Source of the DNA: Silurus meridionalis
Taxonomy: Eukaryota; Chordata; Actinopteri; Siluriformes; Siluridae
Direction of reading: 5' to 3'
DNA length: 64,000 bases
Assembly: GCF_014805685.1 (NCBI RefSeq)
Contig: NC_060909.1
Coordinates: 4,520,792-4,584,791, forward strand
Position 1 is the stretch's first letter, and each line of letters opens with the position of its first letter. Of the stretch, positions 32,937-46,112 are shown piece after piece. Below the pieces are notes generated by a model, which saw only the letters and a list, made by a program, of their open reading frames with translations, did no database searches and was not told the DNA's origin. The position numbers and the translations under genes were made by a program.

Positions 32937-33761
32937 CACGCATTCAGAGAGTCTCTTAACCCGAATCTAGATCTCAGTGTGTGCCAAATTTTCCCCTTTT
33001 CATTGCAAACCCCCCCTCACCTCAGCATGCATTCCTGTTCAGATGGAAATGTGCGACATCCTTTTAGGGTCCTTTCTATATACATTAGTTTATTTTTAAG
33101 CACATATTTATATTTCCAATGCACACTCAGAACATGACTAACATATTTATCTTTATAATAAAAAACACTTAAATTATAATCTCAAAGTTGATCAATTTGA
33201 GCACAATTTGTGTTTTTTTTCAGCCTAGGAAAAATCTGAGCAATGCATCATGCCAGATTCATTAACACTTCCAGTTAAGAGCTTGCGACCTGTGAATGAA
33301 AAAATAGGCAGGAGAGGAAGTCAGAAAAAGTCACAGTTTCTCTACCTCCTGGGGGAAAATGGTAATTCCAGTTCGCTGGTGTGCATGACTGCAAGCAAGA
33401 CAGATTTACATTCCCATTCTATCCCAACTTTCTGTCAGGTATACATCCCATTCTCAAGCATTTTTCGTTTTCATAATAATATCAGAGCTCAGAGAGTCTG
33501 GTGTGTGGTAACGACACCCCACAGGAGTGCAAAGCTTCTGTTCTGCAAAAAAAAAATAAAGAAAGAAGTGAGCAGTGTTCATGTGCATGTGTCAGTTAGA
33601 TTTATGGCATAAAATACATCAGACGAGTCCGAAAATCTCCACAAAATCATCATCTGTCAGATCGTTTCACAGAATTCTTATAACAGCAAAATGTTTTTTG
33701 TTTTTGTTTTATTTTTTTGAAAATTGTTTTATTTTATAAAGAATTAAAAAATAAAGGTTCT

Positions 33762-33809
<48 letters not shown>

Positions 33810-35603
33810 GGGTGGTAACATATAATAGTTTTATAAATTACTATAGCTAATTTTGTAAACAATTAAACTTCTTTCAAGGAGCTGATCTAATAACATTTTT
33901 ACTCAGTCTTGACAACTGTATGATTTACAGAATGATTAATTTTTTCTCTCTTTTTGGTTTTAAGTATGTGAATCCCCAAAAATCTAATTGAAAATAGGTT
34001 TTATAGGCCTGATTTATTTTTTTCCTTTTTTTTTGTGTTGCTTGTTAATTGGTAAACAAACCTTTAAATTGTGAAACATGTCATGTATTACTGTAGAAAC
34101 ATCTTCATTATATAAAATCTTGACATTTTGGTCCGCCCCTTCACATTATCCTGCTGTCTCTGGACCTATGTTTTTATTTTAATATTGCTGCATTGAGCTA
34201 AAATGACTGCATCTTTCTTCGAATTAAATAAAATAACTAATTTGACTGCCAAAATTGGTTATAATTGATTCGTATGATTAGAAGTGAGCTATAAATCGTT
34301 ATTCTGAGCGTGGAATAACAAGTGTAATGAGTCATTAATTACGATGTAGATATGAGTGGGACTTAAATGTTCTTTAAAATGTAAGAAGCATTACTAAGAA
34401 ATAATCATGAGCATAAAACTCTTTAATTAAAAAAACATCAAATGTCAAGTTAAAAGTATGACTTTTGTGCGATTCGGGCGTTGATTAGGCAATATGTACG
34501 AGATATGGGCGAGAAAGTACATACCATACACTAGCGCTTTTGTGTTTATTAAACCTTCTGATGCTTGTTTTGGTGCAAGAATCCACAGTCTGAGTTAGAA
34601 AGAAATCAGCCATGACATTACATTACATAGTATGGCCATTGGTGGCGCTGTTGCACAAATATGAATTCATTTTTCCTAGGTGGATGCCAAAAAAAATTAA
34701 ACCTTCTTTCTATGGATTGCAATCTTTGATAGACAGGAGTGCTTAGCCATGCAAGCCAATTTGCTGCTGAGTCATCCTGTGTGTAATTTTCTTAACACTA
34801 TGATAGTCGACCGCAATTCTGTACACCGTAATGTCACGATTTTTAACGCATTGACATGCTGCCATTAAGAATGTACTTTTTACAATGATCACTCACCTGC
34901 TTATTTAATAGGCGTCGAACACCAGAAAGGTGACATGTCACATCACATAAAAAACCAAAAACAACACAAAAAAAAACCCCAGCGTAATTGATACGCACTC
35001 AAGCGTGTAGGAATGAGAGCGACCGGGTGCCTAATGCAACATGTAGTCTGAGTGTCTGAGCTTGCAGTCAGCGTGCTTTAGCTAAGTAGCGCCAGTCAAT
35101 ACTTCAGACAACAGTACGGAGTGCACTGCGCACTTCACGCGGCACAAAGCAAGATGTTTGCTTGTTTCTCTCAGAGCGGTTTGTATGAACAGTGCTTAGC
35201 TAATAATTGCACGTGGTGAATAAACTCTATGTTGGATACACTGTAAGCCAGATTGATTTAGCCAAGATTAAAGTGCAGGTTCTGTTTGTGAAGGTGCTGT
35301 TTGATTGATAATTATGCAGTAATATAACTTACTCTAATGGGATCTTTAATATGGGATCTATATTTTAAAATAACAAAAAATAAATAAAATTAATGTAAAA
35401 ATAAAAATAAAAGATTTATTTTACTATATTATACATATCATATTAGTGGGTCTTTTTTTTTACATTTGTTTATTTAACTATATATTTAAAAGTGTGTATT
35501 TTTCTTTTCTTTTTTAATTTAAAATCTCCCTAGCCACAGTTTCTACTTCTTCTTACTAATAACAACAATAACAATTTTTCTTTTAATAATAATAATGTAT
35601 GTC
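32937..35603 (+). other. Start of putative cadherin intron 1
   Basis: The GC content drops at once after the donor. No acceptor followed by a cadherin-like frame was recognised. Holds a TG microsatellite and AT-rich unique DNA. Confidence 0.5.
33763..33806. repeat. (TG)n microsatellite in putative intron 1
   Basis: About 21 TG units. Confidence 0.97.
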
Positions 35604-36353
35604 TATACACTGATCAGGGATAAAATTATGACATTATAGCATTATGACAAGTGAAGTAAAGTGAAGTAACACTGATTGTTAGCGCATGTAGGACGTTTTG
35701 GAGACAAGGTGAGGGAGGTGCGATTGAGATGGTTTGGACATGTGCAGAGGAGGGACATGGGGTATATCAGTAGAAGAATGCTGAGGATGGAGCCGACAGG
35801 AAGGAGGAAAAGAGGAAGACCAAGGAGGAGGTTCATGGATGTGGTGAGGGAAGACATGCAGGTAGTTGGTGTGAAAGAGGCAGATGTAGAGGACAGGGGG
35901 GTATGGAGACGGATGATCCGCTGTGGCGACCCCCTATTCAGAGAAGCCGAAAAAAGAAGAAGAAGAAGAACTCTTTATCATGGCATGGATTTGAGCGAGT
36001 TTGACAAAGTTTGACAAGGTCATGACAAGGGATGACTGGGTCAGAGCATCTCCAAAACTGCAGCTCTAGTGGGATGTTCCTGACCTGCAATGGTCAGGAT
36101 CTATCAAAAGTGCCCCAAGGAAGGAATAGTGGTGAACCAGCAACAGGGTCATGGGCAGCCATGGTTTACTGATTAACATGGGACGCGAAGGCTAGTCCAT
36201 GTGGTCCGATCCAACAGATGAGCAACTGTAGCTCACATTGCTGAAGAACTTAATGCTGTTAATGCAGGACGGGTCAGGACTGTTTTGTAAGATAAAGGAG
36301 GACCAACACAATATTAGGCAGCTGGTCATAATGTCATGCCTGACTGATGTATA
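35604..36353. mobile_element. Tc1-like element with nested RTE-type LINE
   Basis: Inverted ends tatacactgatcagggataa and (reverse complement) tatacatcagtcaggcatga, both running on to ...attatgac. The right half (36000-36290) reads as Tc1-like sequence, including ctgggtcagagcatctccaa and ccaacagatgagcaactgta (the transposase HTH region), with stops and a deletion. The left interior is LINE sequence. Confidence 0.75.
35676..35972 (+). pseudogene. RTE-like LINE 3' end (endonuclease/RT C-terminus)
   Basis: The frame reads VREVRLRWFGHVQRRDMGYI, GRRKRGRPRRRFMDVVREDM and VWRRMIRCGDP, the conserved C-terminus of RTE-type LINEs. The stop-proximal DNA ggatgatccgctgtggcgac and a (gaa)n tail end it at about 35972. 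5'-truncated; nested in the Tc1-like element. Confidence 0.78.
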
Positions 36354-37044
36354 CAGAGCAACATCAGCAGTCATTCTGATATATATTTTTCAGTAACATC
36401 CTCAAAGTAGTTCTCACAATGTAAAGCCATATATGAAGGCCTGATGTGGCTGTAAAGGATGAGAAGATTCTCCTTGGAAACCCTGGTCAGTTTAATCCTT
36501 ATTTGAGTGAAAGATTCGGCCCGACCTTCCTTCATCGGCTCGCATTAGCTGTGTAATCCCATCTCATTCACTTTCTCATTTTACGGAGTTAAGAGTGGCA
36601 GCGCAGTTAGCTGGAGGAAACTGCTGAATTTCTTCAAGAGAAGATAAGTGGTGGTGGTGTACTGTCTCATAGCTCAAAGGGGCCTCAGTCAGACGCTAGT
36701 GCTGGGCAGTTTGTTAATTAATCGTTCAATCGGAATGACTCATTTAATCGAAAATCCTTGACGAAAAGTCGATTTTTAAAGTTTCCACAGAAAAGCAAGC
36801 ATGGGATTTTTATGTTAGCTGTTTTTAAAAAGCATGGCTGTGGAATATTTGAACCTGAATATTTCAGTCGGTCCAGGAGTGATTTATTCCTTTTATAATA
36901 CAGCAATATGAAGGAGCTGTATATTTCTATATTTTACTACAATTGAGTTAAAACAATAATAGATTTTGTTCCTGTAAGTATTTCTTTCGAAAAAGTATTC
37001 AGAAAGCTTTCTTTCTCAAGGTTAGTACTTTGTAACCTCTGAGT

Positions 37045-37360
37045 GTTACACACACTATAAGTTTATAGACACCTAATAATTAGATGCACTTTTTGAACAT
37101 ACAATTCTACATTTACTTCCCATTTGCTGTTATTGTAACCTCCACACTTCTGGGAACGTGTTCCACCAGATTTTGGATTGTGCTTATGGAGGTTTGCACT
37201 CATTCAACCACAAGGGTGTTAGTAAAGTCAGTAACTGATGTAGGTGAGGAGGTGTGGGGTGCAGTCAGCGCTCCAATTCATGCCAAAAGGGTCCAGTAGG
37301 GATGAAGTCTAAGCGTTGCAGCAGGCCACTCAAAGTCTTCCATGCCAACGCATGTAAACT
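37045..37360 (-). mobile_element. Tc1-like element remnant, family T
   Basis: acactataagtttatagaca cctaataatta start, taactgatgtaggtgaggag and gcaggccactcaaagtcttc, in the family order. Confidence 0.55.
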
Positions 37361-37404
37361 ATATTCAATGGACATCGTCCCAAAGCAGCTTTACAGAGAT
37401 TTTA

Positions 37405-37688
37405 CCTTATTTTTCGGACTATAAGCAGCTACTCTTTACCCACGTTTTCCCATGCAGCTTAAACAACGAAGCGGCTAATATATGGATTTTTCCTGGGTTT
37501 TTCCTGGAAGTTCAACATATTTCACCCGTTACACCGTGTGTAACGTGTCTTTCGTTAAAGCCTGTGTAAAGTACTATAAGTGCGGCTTATAGAGAGGTGC
37601 GGCTTATTTATGTTCAAAATAAAAATATTTGTAAAATTCAGTGGGTGCGGCTTATATATGGGTGCGCTTTATAGTCTGGAAATTATGG
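37405..37688. mobile_element. Short pogo/Tigger MITE, same ends as 42319-42952
   Basis: Starts ccttatttttcggactataa and ends ctttatagtctggaaattatgg, flanked by TA (37403-37404; 37689-37690). Shares ggtgcggcttatttatgttc and the following caaaataaaaat sequence with the larger element. No coding sequence. Confidence 0.8.
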
Positions 37689-37690
37689 TA

Positions 37691-40600
37691 TATCAAATGT
37701 TGCAGCAGTCCGAACTGCTGTTTTACAATGTAAATCAACAAAATTTCGGAAAAATGACATGAGAATTCAACTGCTTTGTGGAGTAAATGTTACTAGCAGT
37801 TTTAACAACACTGTGAATATAGTGTTGCTAGGCTGCATTCCAAAAGTAATGAATGTAAAAATGCATTACATTTTATTTCTAAAGCAGATTAAATTAGACA
37901 AAATTTGTGGTAATAGGTATTATATAAAAAAAAAATAAATAGACATCAACATTATACAGTATCATACAGAAAGAGTTTACTCAGTGGAATGAAAAGAGAT
38001 ATGTTTTGAGGTTTGATCTTATAATGGGCCAAGACAAAACACCAAGTCTGCTGTTAGACCTTTTAAAAACCCTGTCATCTTTGTGTTTTAACCATAATTA
38101 AAGAAAGGCCATAATTGCATGGAAGACATTAAGAGTCCAGACGCATGATGTGTACAAAGATTGACTGCAATGTGATAGAGGGGGCCAGTCAATTTTAAGC
38201 TTCAGAAACAAACAATAGATTTATATTGAATCCTAAAATCAGAGGTTTATACTATACTTTTTTACTCAAGTTAAAATAAAGAAGTTTGTACTTAAGTAAA
38301 AAGAAGCCATTATTACTCACATTACATCACATCTGGACCTCACATCAGATATTATCCATTGCCATGACAATGATTAATGGCATGATTGTCACAAGTTAAC
38401 TCAACATTAAACGCAACTGAATCGTACATTTTTATCTGTACTAAATGTACTTCAAATGAATACTTTTCAAGTTTTTATTAATCAATGAACATGGCCATGG
38501 ACAAATATGGATGGTTTTTGCAAATATATGTTTATTAATAGTGAAACCAAACTCAACATTAAGACACAATATTCTTGTAAATGTTTTAAAGTAATTATTG
38601 TGTTTCAAATGACGTAAACCATCAGGACACCAATAGGAACCTTTGCTATGTTTCCACAAGGTTAATGTTAATGATACCAGAGAAACTGCACCTCGTCTAA
38701 TTTTCATACGGATTACATAATCTAAGAATATTTAATTTAAAATTAGACATTTAAAGCTTTTATTTATATATTTATTATGTCTGTGAGGTAAATTTTCACT
38801 GAGATTCACATTGTTTTATTTATGTGTCTGTGAAGAGAGATGAAAGAGACGGCAAAGAGCGCCCCCTGTCTGTTTTTTATTTATTTTACGAAAGCATGCT
38901 TTTTGTTGTTTATTATTATTTTTTAGAAATAAAAGTAGACCCTTTACAGATTCGATTGATATATTGCTCTTATCTGTACGATCAAAAAAGACATAATTTA
39001 AGTTCGTTTCGGCATCATGAGAAAAAAAAGGCCACAAAACGGGCCAGAACATTTTACGACCCCTGAGGACTAATTGTGTGCATCGTGGCGGATTTTGGTG
39101 CTGATTTGAGACTTGCCGTATCAGCCAAACAAAGGTTTACTGATTAAAAAGAAATTTTTGGTGGCGTTTCTAAAATTTTTTAGTAAATAAAGTAGGTCAT
39201 GAATAAACGTGTCGCGTTGAAGATTTTAATTTCACCTCTTTTAGATGCATTTATAAAAAAAAATGTAATAAATATTAACGCCATAAAAATGAATTTGTGT
39301 TAACGCGTAATTAAATCGTTAATTTTGACGGTCCAAATTAATATATTACTACAAAACGATTTTCAAATTGTGTTACCTAATAAATGTATCCAGGCTGAAC
39401 ATCTACCATAAAGAACACAAGCAGAGAAAAGATGATGATGATCATGTGATCAGGAATGTGTCTATTCTAAGTCATATTCACATCGTTAACTCCCTCTGTC
39501 TCATCCACGTTAACCCCAGATTTCTTGTTGCCTTCTGCCTGCTCATTGTTGGTTTTATGAACTACCTACGTCTGTGGTGCGTGATTGCCACGCAATGACA
39601 GTAAGCAAGTTGATGGGCTGTGTGAGAAGAAATAAAACAGCACAGTGAGAAGAAATATTGAAATTTCACCAAATAGATTAAAACTAAAGTTGGTTTGAAA
39701 ATGTAAGAAGTAGAAAGTTCAGATATTTGTGTAAAAATTTGATGAGTAAAAGTAAAAAGTTGTCTGAAAAATAAATAGTGAAATAAAGTACTGATACTAG
39801 AAAAATCAACTTAAGTACAGGTCATTACTTCCCACCTCTTCCTAAAATAAACTGAATTACAAATAAGGGAGTTATACGATTGCTGTTTTGTATCATTTAT
39901 GAACAAGCTGCAGTTCTTTAACAGACGATCGTAACACGCACTGTATATTTTCGTATCCGTTTCTGCCTGTATTTTGTAATATTATTAACAGATGCTACTT
40001 GTATTAATACAAGTAGAGGCTGTTATGACAGCTATTAATATTGGTCCTAGCTATACTGCATGAGAGGATCAATCTCGCATGGTTGGAATGGTATAAATCG
40101 CCGAAAGTGAGTCATTATGGCCATCAGTACTGTTTAATTACCTGACAGTGTTTACTCTGTGATAGGCTACATGAACGTGGCATTGTGATTAATTCAGAAC
40201 GACTGCTTGTTGTTCATTATGGCATGTCTGAGTGCGAGACTCACACGTGTGCAGACTGCGAGTGTGTCCGTGCATAGAGCTTTATATAGTCAACTTGAGC
40301 GGAAATATGTTTTCAGCGCCATGTCTCTCCGAAGAGGAAAATAGCCGGTCTAATCAAGCACGAGGCTGCTCACTCTAAATTCAAATGTACATAACCGATA
40401 TATTTGCACGATAAGGACAAAAAAACATAAAAGACCACCTGACCATAAGATTTGTACATGCTTTTCTGATGTCCCATTCCACACTCACTCCCCATTCGAT
40501 GATATAATAACCTCCAGTCTTCGGGGAAAGATGAGCCCACTAAAATGTAAAATGTAATTGAGTAAATACATGTTATATGCATGTGACCAGGTTATGGTAA

Positions 40601-40884
40601 AACTCAACTCAAAAAGTCCACAAGCCTTTCAAAACTGGGAGTAAATATTGGCAGTCAAAATAGGTTTTGTGTTTGTACACATGATCAATATGAATCTATC
40701 ATAATTATCATTACGCTATATCACTTGAAAGACATACTGTATGTCTGGAAATCTTATTCTATCATTCTTTTGGCTTTTTGGGCTTAATTCCTTGAATCTG
40801 TAGTACTGTATGCTTGCTGGAATTTGAACAATGTTGTTTTTCCAATGGCCTCTACCTGTAAAGCATTGGACCTACTATGAAATA
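37691..40884. other. Putative intron, mostly unique AT-rich
   Basis: Possible hAT-related fragments at 38255-38310 and 39690-39836. At 39280-39350 there is a ttaacgcg/attaaatcgttaa palindrome-rich stretch typical of DNA-transposon subterminal sequence. No exon recognised. Confidence 0.4.
39690..39836. mobile_element. Fragment related to the hAT family at 60908
   Basis: gagtaaaagtaaaaag, aaataaagtactgatac, aacttaagtacaggtcatta and a cttcccacctctt end resemble its subterminal sequence. A possible partner lies at 38255-38310 (actcaag...gtacttaagtaaaaag). Confidence 0.4.
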
Positions 40885-41260
40885 TGAACAAAAGTTTATG
40901 GATAAGATATGTATCTGACTTTTGAACATACCGTTTTACATTTAATGCCCATATGCTGTTATAGTAACCTCCACTCTTCTGGGAAGAAGTCCCACTATAC
41001 TTTAATTGAGGTGATTTGTGCTCATTCAGCCAAAAGAGTGTTAGTAAAGTCAGGTACTGATGTAGGGTGAGGTAAGGAGGTCCAGGGTGCAGTCAATGTT
41101 TCAATGAATCCAAAAGGTGTTCAATAGGGCTAATGTCCACTCCAGACCATGCAAACCATATCCTCAAGAAGCTGGTTTTGTGCCCAGTGGCATGGTCATG
41201 GAACAGGTTTGGTCTCCTAGTTTTTGTGAAGGGAAAATGTAATTCTATGGTACACAAAGA
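40885..41260 (-). mobile_element. Tc1-like element remnant, family T
   Basis: gaacaaaagtttatggataa start, aggtactgatgtagggtgag, then accatatcctcaagaagctg and catggaacaggtttggtctc, the inverse of the HDNA..VHKAS..KIW coding segment. Confidence 0.55.
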
Positions 41261-41335
41261 CACCTTATGCATTTGTGTGCCTCCAGCTTTTGGTAACAGT
41301 TTGGGTGTATATAGATTTTAAAGAAATACAGTATA

Positions 41336-41868
41336 CAGTGAAACCTCAGTTTGCGAATGTAATTTGTTCCAGATAAGTATACTCAAACCAAATAAAATTT
41401 CCCAATAAGAAATAATGGAAATTTGGATAATGCCTTCCAGGACCCAGAAAAGATTACAATATACAGTATTACAGTATAATAATATATTTGTAAGTGATAT
41501 TTGTCGTATTACTGTATATTGTAACAATAATAATCTCAAATTAAAAGAAAAAACAATGTTTAGAGGAGAGTCTGTGCTGGTGTGAGGGAGACGAGGCGGA
41601 GAGGAGGATAAGGGTAACTGCCATGAAGGAGGGGAATCACGTTGGGAAAGCTTTCACTTCTTCACTTAGTCTAGGTTTTTTCTTAATCACTTCCAGTTTT
41701 TGACTCATTTAAATCTCATTTCTTTGTAACTTTTACTAAAAGCCGATCTGATGAAACCTCTTGGCTGTTGTCGCTGAGTTAGGAAGCATGTGTGAAGAAC
41801 CAACGTACCAGCGCAATGTTCGTGTAACAAAACATACACCAGGCTGTTCGTAAACCGAAGTTTCTCTG
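41336..41868. mobile_element. TA-flanked MITE
   Basis: Inverted ends cagtgaaacctcagtttgcg and (complement) cagagaaacttcggtttacg lie between TA dinucleotides. No transposase; the interior holds a purine-rich aggagagtctgtgctggtgt segment. Tc1/mariner or Tigger-type by target duplication; family unknown. Confidence 0.7.
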
Positions 41869-42318
41869 TATATAGGTTTAGAGCAAATACCTTTATTTTA
41901 GTATATTTTAGGAAAATATGTGTGTTTGTATGCCCTTTGTATTGAAATATCAGGTGTACAAAATACCAGTTCATATTAAATCCAAGTTTAATGTTAGGGT
42001 CGGGTTTACAATTCAAATATTTTTCCTCCCGTCTTATGAAATCACATCAATTTGCAATCTTTTTCTCTCCATTTTATTCTTCTGAGGCAGTGTTTTTGTG
42101 CGGCCTCTAACAACAGGATAGTGTCGGGTTACCCGCAGCAACTCTAACTCTTTATTTGTCTGAAAAATGGAAATGACACAGGCCAGATTTTCACGTTTTT
42201 ATGCATATGCAGTATAGGGATGGGAGCGTTTTCAGTCATTTTGATGACGACAAGCAGTTATGGGAAAACATTTGAAAATACCTGTGTGGACTAGTGTTTA
42301 AATTATTCATTAGTAGTA

Positions 42319-42952
42319 CCGTATTTTCCGGACTATAAGCCGCTACTTTTTTCCCACGCTTTGAACCCTGCTGCTTAAACAATAAAGAGGCTAATTTATA
42401 TATTTTTCCTTGGTTTTTTCCCGGTTTCACAAACTTCAAGCCAAAAAACTGAGCCCCAATAACATTAGACCAATGAAATTGCTGAACGGGGTGAACTAAT
42501 GAAACTCTTTATATTAAATCATAAATATGGATGATGTTCCTCTGATGTTTGATCTGCCGCTCACTCGGACTGTCTACGGGAAATGCGAATCATTCGCCAC
42601 GCTGAAAACAACCGGGCATGAAAACACACTTCACCTGTGTTCTGAGCTGCACGGCATCGGGAGAAAAGCTTCACCGATGGTGATTTTTAAACGCACGACG
42701 ATGCCAAAAGAAAAACTCCAGAGAGAAATAGTTGTAAAAGAAAGGAGGAAGACAGTGAACAATGACTTTTTTGGTGGGCTACTGTTTAGATACAAGCCAT
42801 GTAACAGACACTGTCTTTCATTAAGGCCTGTGTAAAGTTTATTAGTTTTAGTGTAGACAGGTGCGGCTTATTTATGTTCAAAATAAAAATCTTTGTCAAA
42901 TTCAGTGTGTGCGGCTTATATTTGGGTGCGCTTAATAGTCCAGAAATTACGG
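42319..42952 (+). mobile_element. Pogo/Tigger-like DNA transposon remnant
   Basis: Ends ccgtattttccggactata and (complement) ccgtaatttctggactatt lie between TA dinucleotides at 42317-42318 and 42953-42954. The interior holds a transposase fragment (42527-42740). Left-side sequence gagccccaataacattagac is also family-like. Confidence 0.82.
42527..42835 (+). pseudogene. Pogo/Tigger transposase fragment (DDE domain start)
   Basis: The frame begins MDDVPLMFDLPLTRTV and continues LKTTGHENT... KASPMVIFKRTTMPKEKLQ. It corresponds to the DExPL-FD-P..RTV and TTGHE...P.VIFKRKTMPKE blocks of pogo-family DDE transposases, including the first catalytic aspartate. The N-terminal HTH/CENP-B region and the rest of the DDE fold are missing, so it is inactive. 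It ends in the element's own subterminal repeat. Confidence 0.78.
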
Positions 42953-43599
42953 TACCTTCAGTATCTTGGTTTTTAGATGGCAGCAAGGTGATTTTGGAGC
43001 CAACTGACTTAAGTTGAACCTTTAATTAACCTCCAACATCCTACAACACCTCAATTCCATTTGGTTCCATATTTAAGTTCCACATCTGCTAATTCATTTT
43101 CATTGGTTCACCTTGGGAGCAGGACAACCTGAGCTTTTCATGCTACAATAACTCATGCATCAGTACACCTCAAGTTATACCTCCCTATGTCAAGATAACA
43201 GCAACAATGCATTTATGAATTCCCCCAGTGTCTTAAGGTCCTGTCATGTTTATTTCACTTTTCCACTGAATGGCCGTCCAGTTTAGTAAAACCTTGTGAG
43301 AGATTATTTGGATGTTTTACCTCCTGTCCCAAGTTTTATGTGGGATTGAGGACTGGTACATGGTTTCATCATCTTTGTCAGGGAAATCACACAAGGATTT
43401 GACCCTATGCACCCTCCAGCTGCTGTTCTGGAACATGAGGAGCATGTCAGTGTTAAGTTGACAGTTTGATTTGGTCTGAAGTTATGTTTGTCCAGGTGGG
43501 CAATGGGCTGAAACTGTCCAATAAAGCTGCTCTGGTTGGATCATTTTTTCTTTGTCCACGGAGGATAGAACCAATTTATTAAAGCAAGTATCGTAATTA

Positions 43600-43800
43600 T
43601 CCGATGAACCCTTTGTAAACAGTTCAAACAGACGACTGAAGTGAATGAAATCCAGCAGACTAATAAAGTGGATAATGAAGGGTGCTCATAATGAATAATG
43701 CGCACTACTTGATTTGCTCCTGTTTAATTAAGAAATATTCATGAAGTGGTATTTATTCGTCTCCAGCCATTTATGCTCCTTTTAGGGCTCATAGAGTGTC
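43600..43800. promoter_or_regulatory. Candidate conserved non-coding element in putative intron 1
   Basis: Dense in taataa/aatgaat/tttaattaag homeodomain-like sites with balanced composition (ctcctgtttaattaagaaat, attcatgaagtggtatttat) and no repeat motif seen elsewhere in the window. Confidence 0.25.
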
Positions 43801-44363
43801 TTTACTCCGATACACTTTTCTGGCTTCAAGCTTCAGAATCTTGTATCTGTATATGTGCACAACTATGAGCTCCAATGTCTGAATGATATGTAACTGTTAT
43901 AAGGTCGCAAGGTCAGAACGAACTATCCATCGAGCGAAGAAAATCGCTGGCAAGTTTTAAAGAAGGCATGGGGAAGAATTACAGCTGACTGTCTAAACGC
44001 CAAAGCTTTGTGTAAAACTGACGGTAATGTTCAAGGAGGATATTTTTGGCAAGAAATAAAGTTTAACATCTGTTCATGTATATATTTGTTTGGTCAAAAT
44101 AAATCTTGATACCATTAAATTACATAATTTGTTGCATAGAACAAAAGGAACATGCATGTCTTTTAAAAACAATGAAAGACTAGCTGTTTCCAAACCTTTG
44201 GCAGGTGCTGTATATGGGTGTTTGTTGATAAAACTATTTTTTACTTACAGTCTTGTTTGTCTGTGACAACTTGCTGACATAAACACATTTGGTCATGGCA
44301 CCAGAAAAGCTAAGTCAATTAAGTAGAGTTGAACTGAATTAAAAGATAAATAGCGAGAATGAG

Positions 44364-44365
<2 letters not shown>

Positions 44366-44398
<33 letters not shown>
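44366..44398. repeat. (GA)n microsatellite
   Basis: About 15 GA units. Confidence 0.95.
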
Positions 44399-44400
<2 letters not shown>

Positions 44401-46112
44401 TATGTCTAGTATGATACCTACACTATTATAATGATCTATACATCTTCACCCATGCTCCTGTCTACTTTTTCTGTTCTTCGTCAGCATGTCATTCTGTCAT
44501 GTCATCTAATAGGTCACTGGGAGTGATGGGTTGCCAGTACCTCGCAGTGGCACCTGTCAAAGCACTGACTGAAAGGTGTTTATTTGCATGACTCCAGTAT
44601 GTGTCCACCTAGCAGAGTCTTCAATCACCCTGGCAGGTTACAGACAGCTTGCACAAGACAGCCTCCCTCGTTTGTTAAACCCGACACAGGGATCCGGAGA
44701 ACTTGACACTAAGCACTGGAGCTTTTCCTTTTTAAACCCTTGGTGTTTGTCCAGGGCATCAGAACAGACATCAGTGGCACAAATCTGTAAATCTGTTCAT
44801 CTATCAGGCATGAGCCAAAAAATTATGGAAGCATATGGCGGGATCTTCTGTCACAAAAGCAGAAGTGCTAAAGTGTACTCGATGACTGAAAGGGTCATGT
44901 GGACGTGTACAGATGGAGCCGATTACACAGGCTCACACCCAGTAAATGCGAACTTGCCTTTAGCTCCCCTCGCACGCTCACACTTACAAACACTCGAGCA
45001 TAGCATATGTCCAGAAGTGCAGTCACACCCCATGAGTCTCCTCCATCCATCTTTATCCCTTTCTCTTAACATCTTTCTACTCGTGTGTTGCCATCTTTAA
45101 AAATGAAACAACATTTTGGGCTTCACCCCGCATGAAAATGTTAGTGACGAGCTACTTATTGTGTTGATGCTCTAATAGGACAGTTTGCTGAACAGGTCTC
45201 ATTAAACATACGGTATGGATGACCGCACAGCTCCAAGGTTGGTGGAGCTTAGGTTACTCAGTCTATAGAACAGCTACTTATTGAATGTTCTCCAGGTTCT
45301 CTAGAAAATCATGCCAGTCTGTGGACTGTCTAAAAGTGTGCATGTGTTCATGGCATCCTGCAGAGATCCATGTTTCTGTATAGGCGCTGGATCCACTGTG
45401 ATCCTGACCAAGATAAATCACTTACTGTTGATTAATGAACATTATAAACAATAATGGCTGGTCTGAAATGAACAAAATAGCTGGACTGAATAGGTACTTA
45501 ATGAGTCAGAAAACTGCAGATCTGTACAATTAAACTATTTTAGTAATTCAGTTATTCTCTGGGCATTTTTTTTTTACACTTTGCCGCTTTAGAATGCTGA
45601 AGGCTGTAGTCTGATTGCGGAGCTGCACATTCATGTATAGCCTACACACTTTTCCGTGTCGGTTTACTACAGAAAAACAAACTGCACTTTGAAGACAGAG
45701 GTGTAACTGAATTAAAAAGGAGCTTGCGGTATTCTGTTTAAAAAAAACAAAAAAGTTTATTTTGTAATAGATATACCTTTGCGTTTGCTGACAGGTTTCG
45801 GGGAAATTGTGTTACAGTTTTTCTTCACCGTTTACAGAATCCTTTTTCTGACCCCTGTTTTTTGATTGGTTTGTTAACTGTCTGTGTTCCCCTGTTGTAT
45901 CACTGGATTGATGCAAAGACTTAGCAACCATTTCTTTAACATAATTTGATCTTGGCAACATTCACACCCAACAGTTTGGAGTCCTGTTTTAGCGTCCAAC
46001 TGAGGAAAGTCAAGGATATCCCATGCTTCCTCTGAGACAACTGAAGCTTGCCAGCGCCATCACTTTATACAGCTGCTCACAGTATTGCTATAAAAATGCT
46101 ATCTGTATGCAT

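Larger units (their letters stand above)
42955..46104. other. Putative intron, mostly unique
   Basis: A 174-codon open frame at 44576-45100 has no recognisable domain and no coding-like composition. The candidate element at 43600-43800 lies here. Confidence 0.4.

Noticed and set aside
44576..45100. 174-codon open frame
   Set aside because: No recognisable motif, and composition like the surrounding non-coding DNA; probably a chance open frame.
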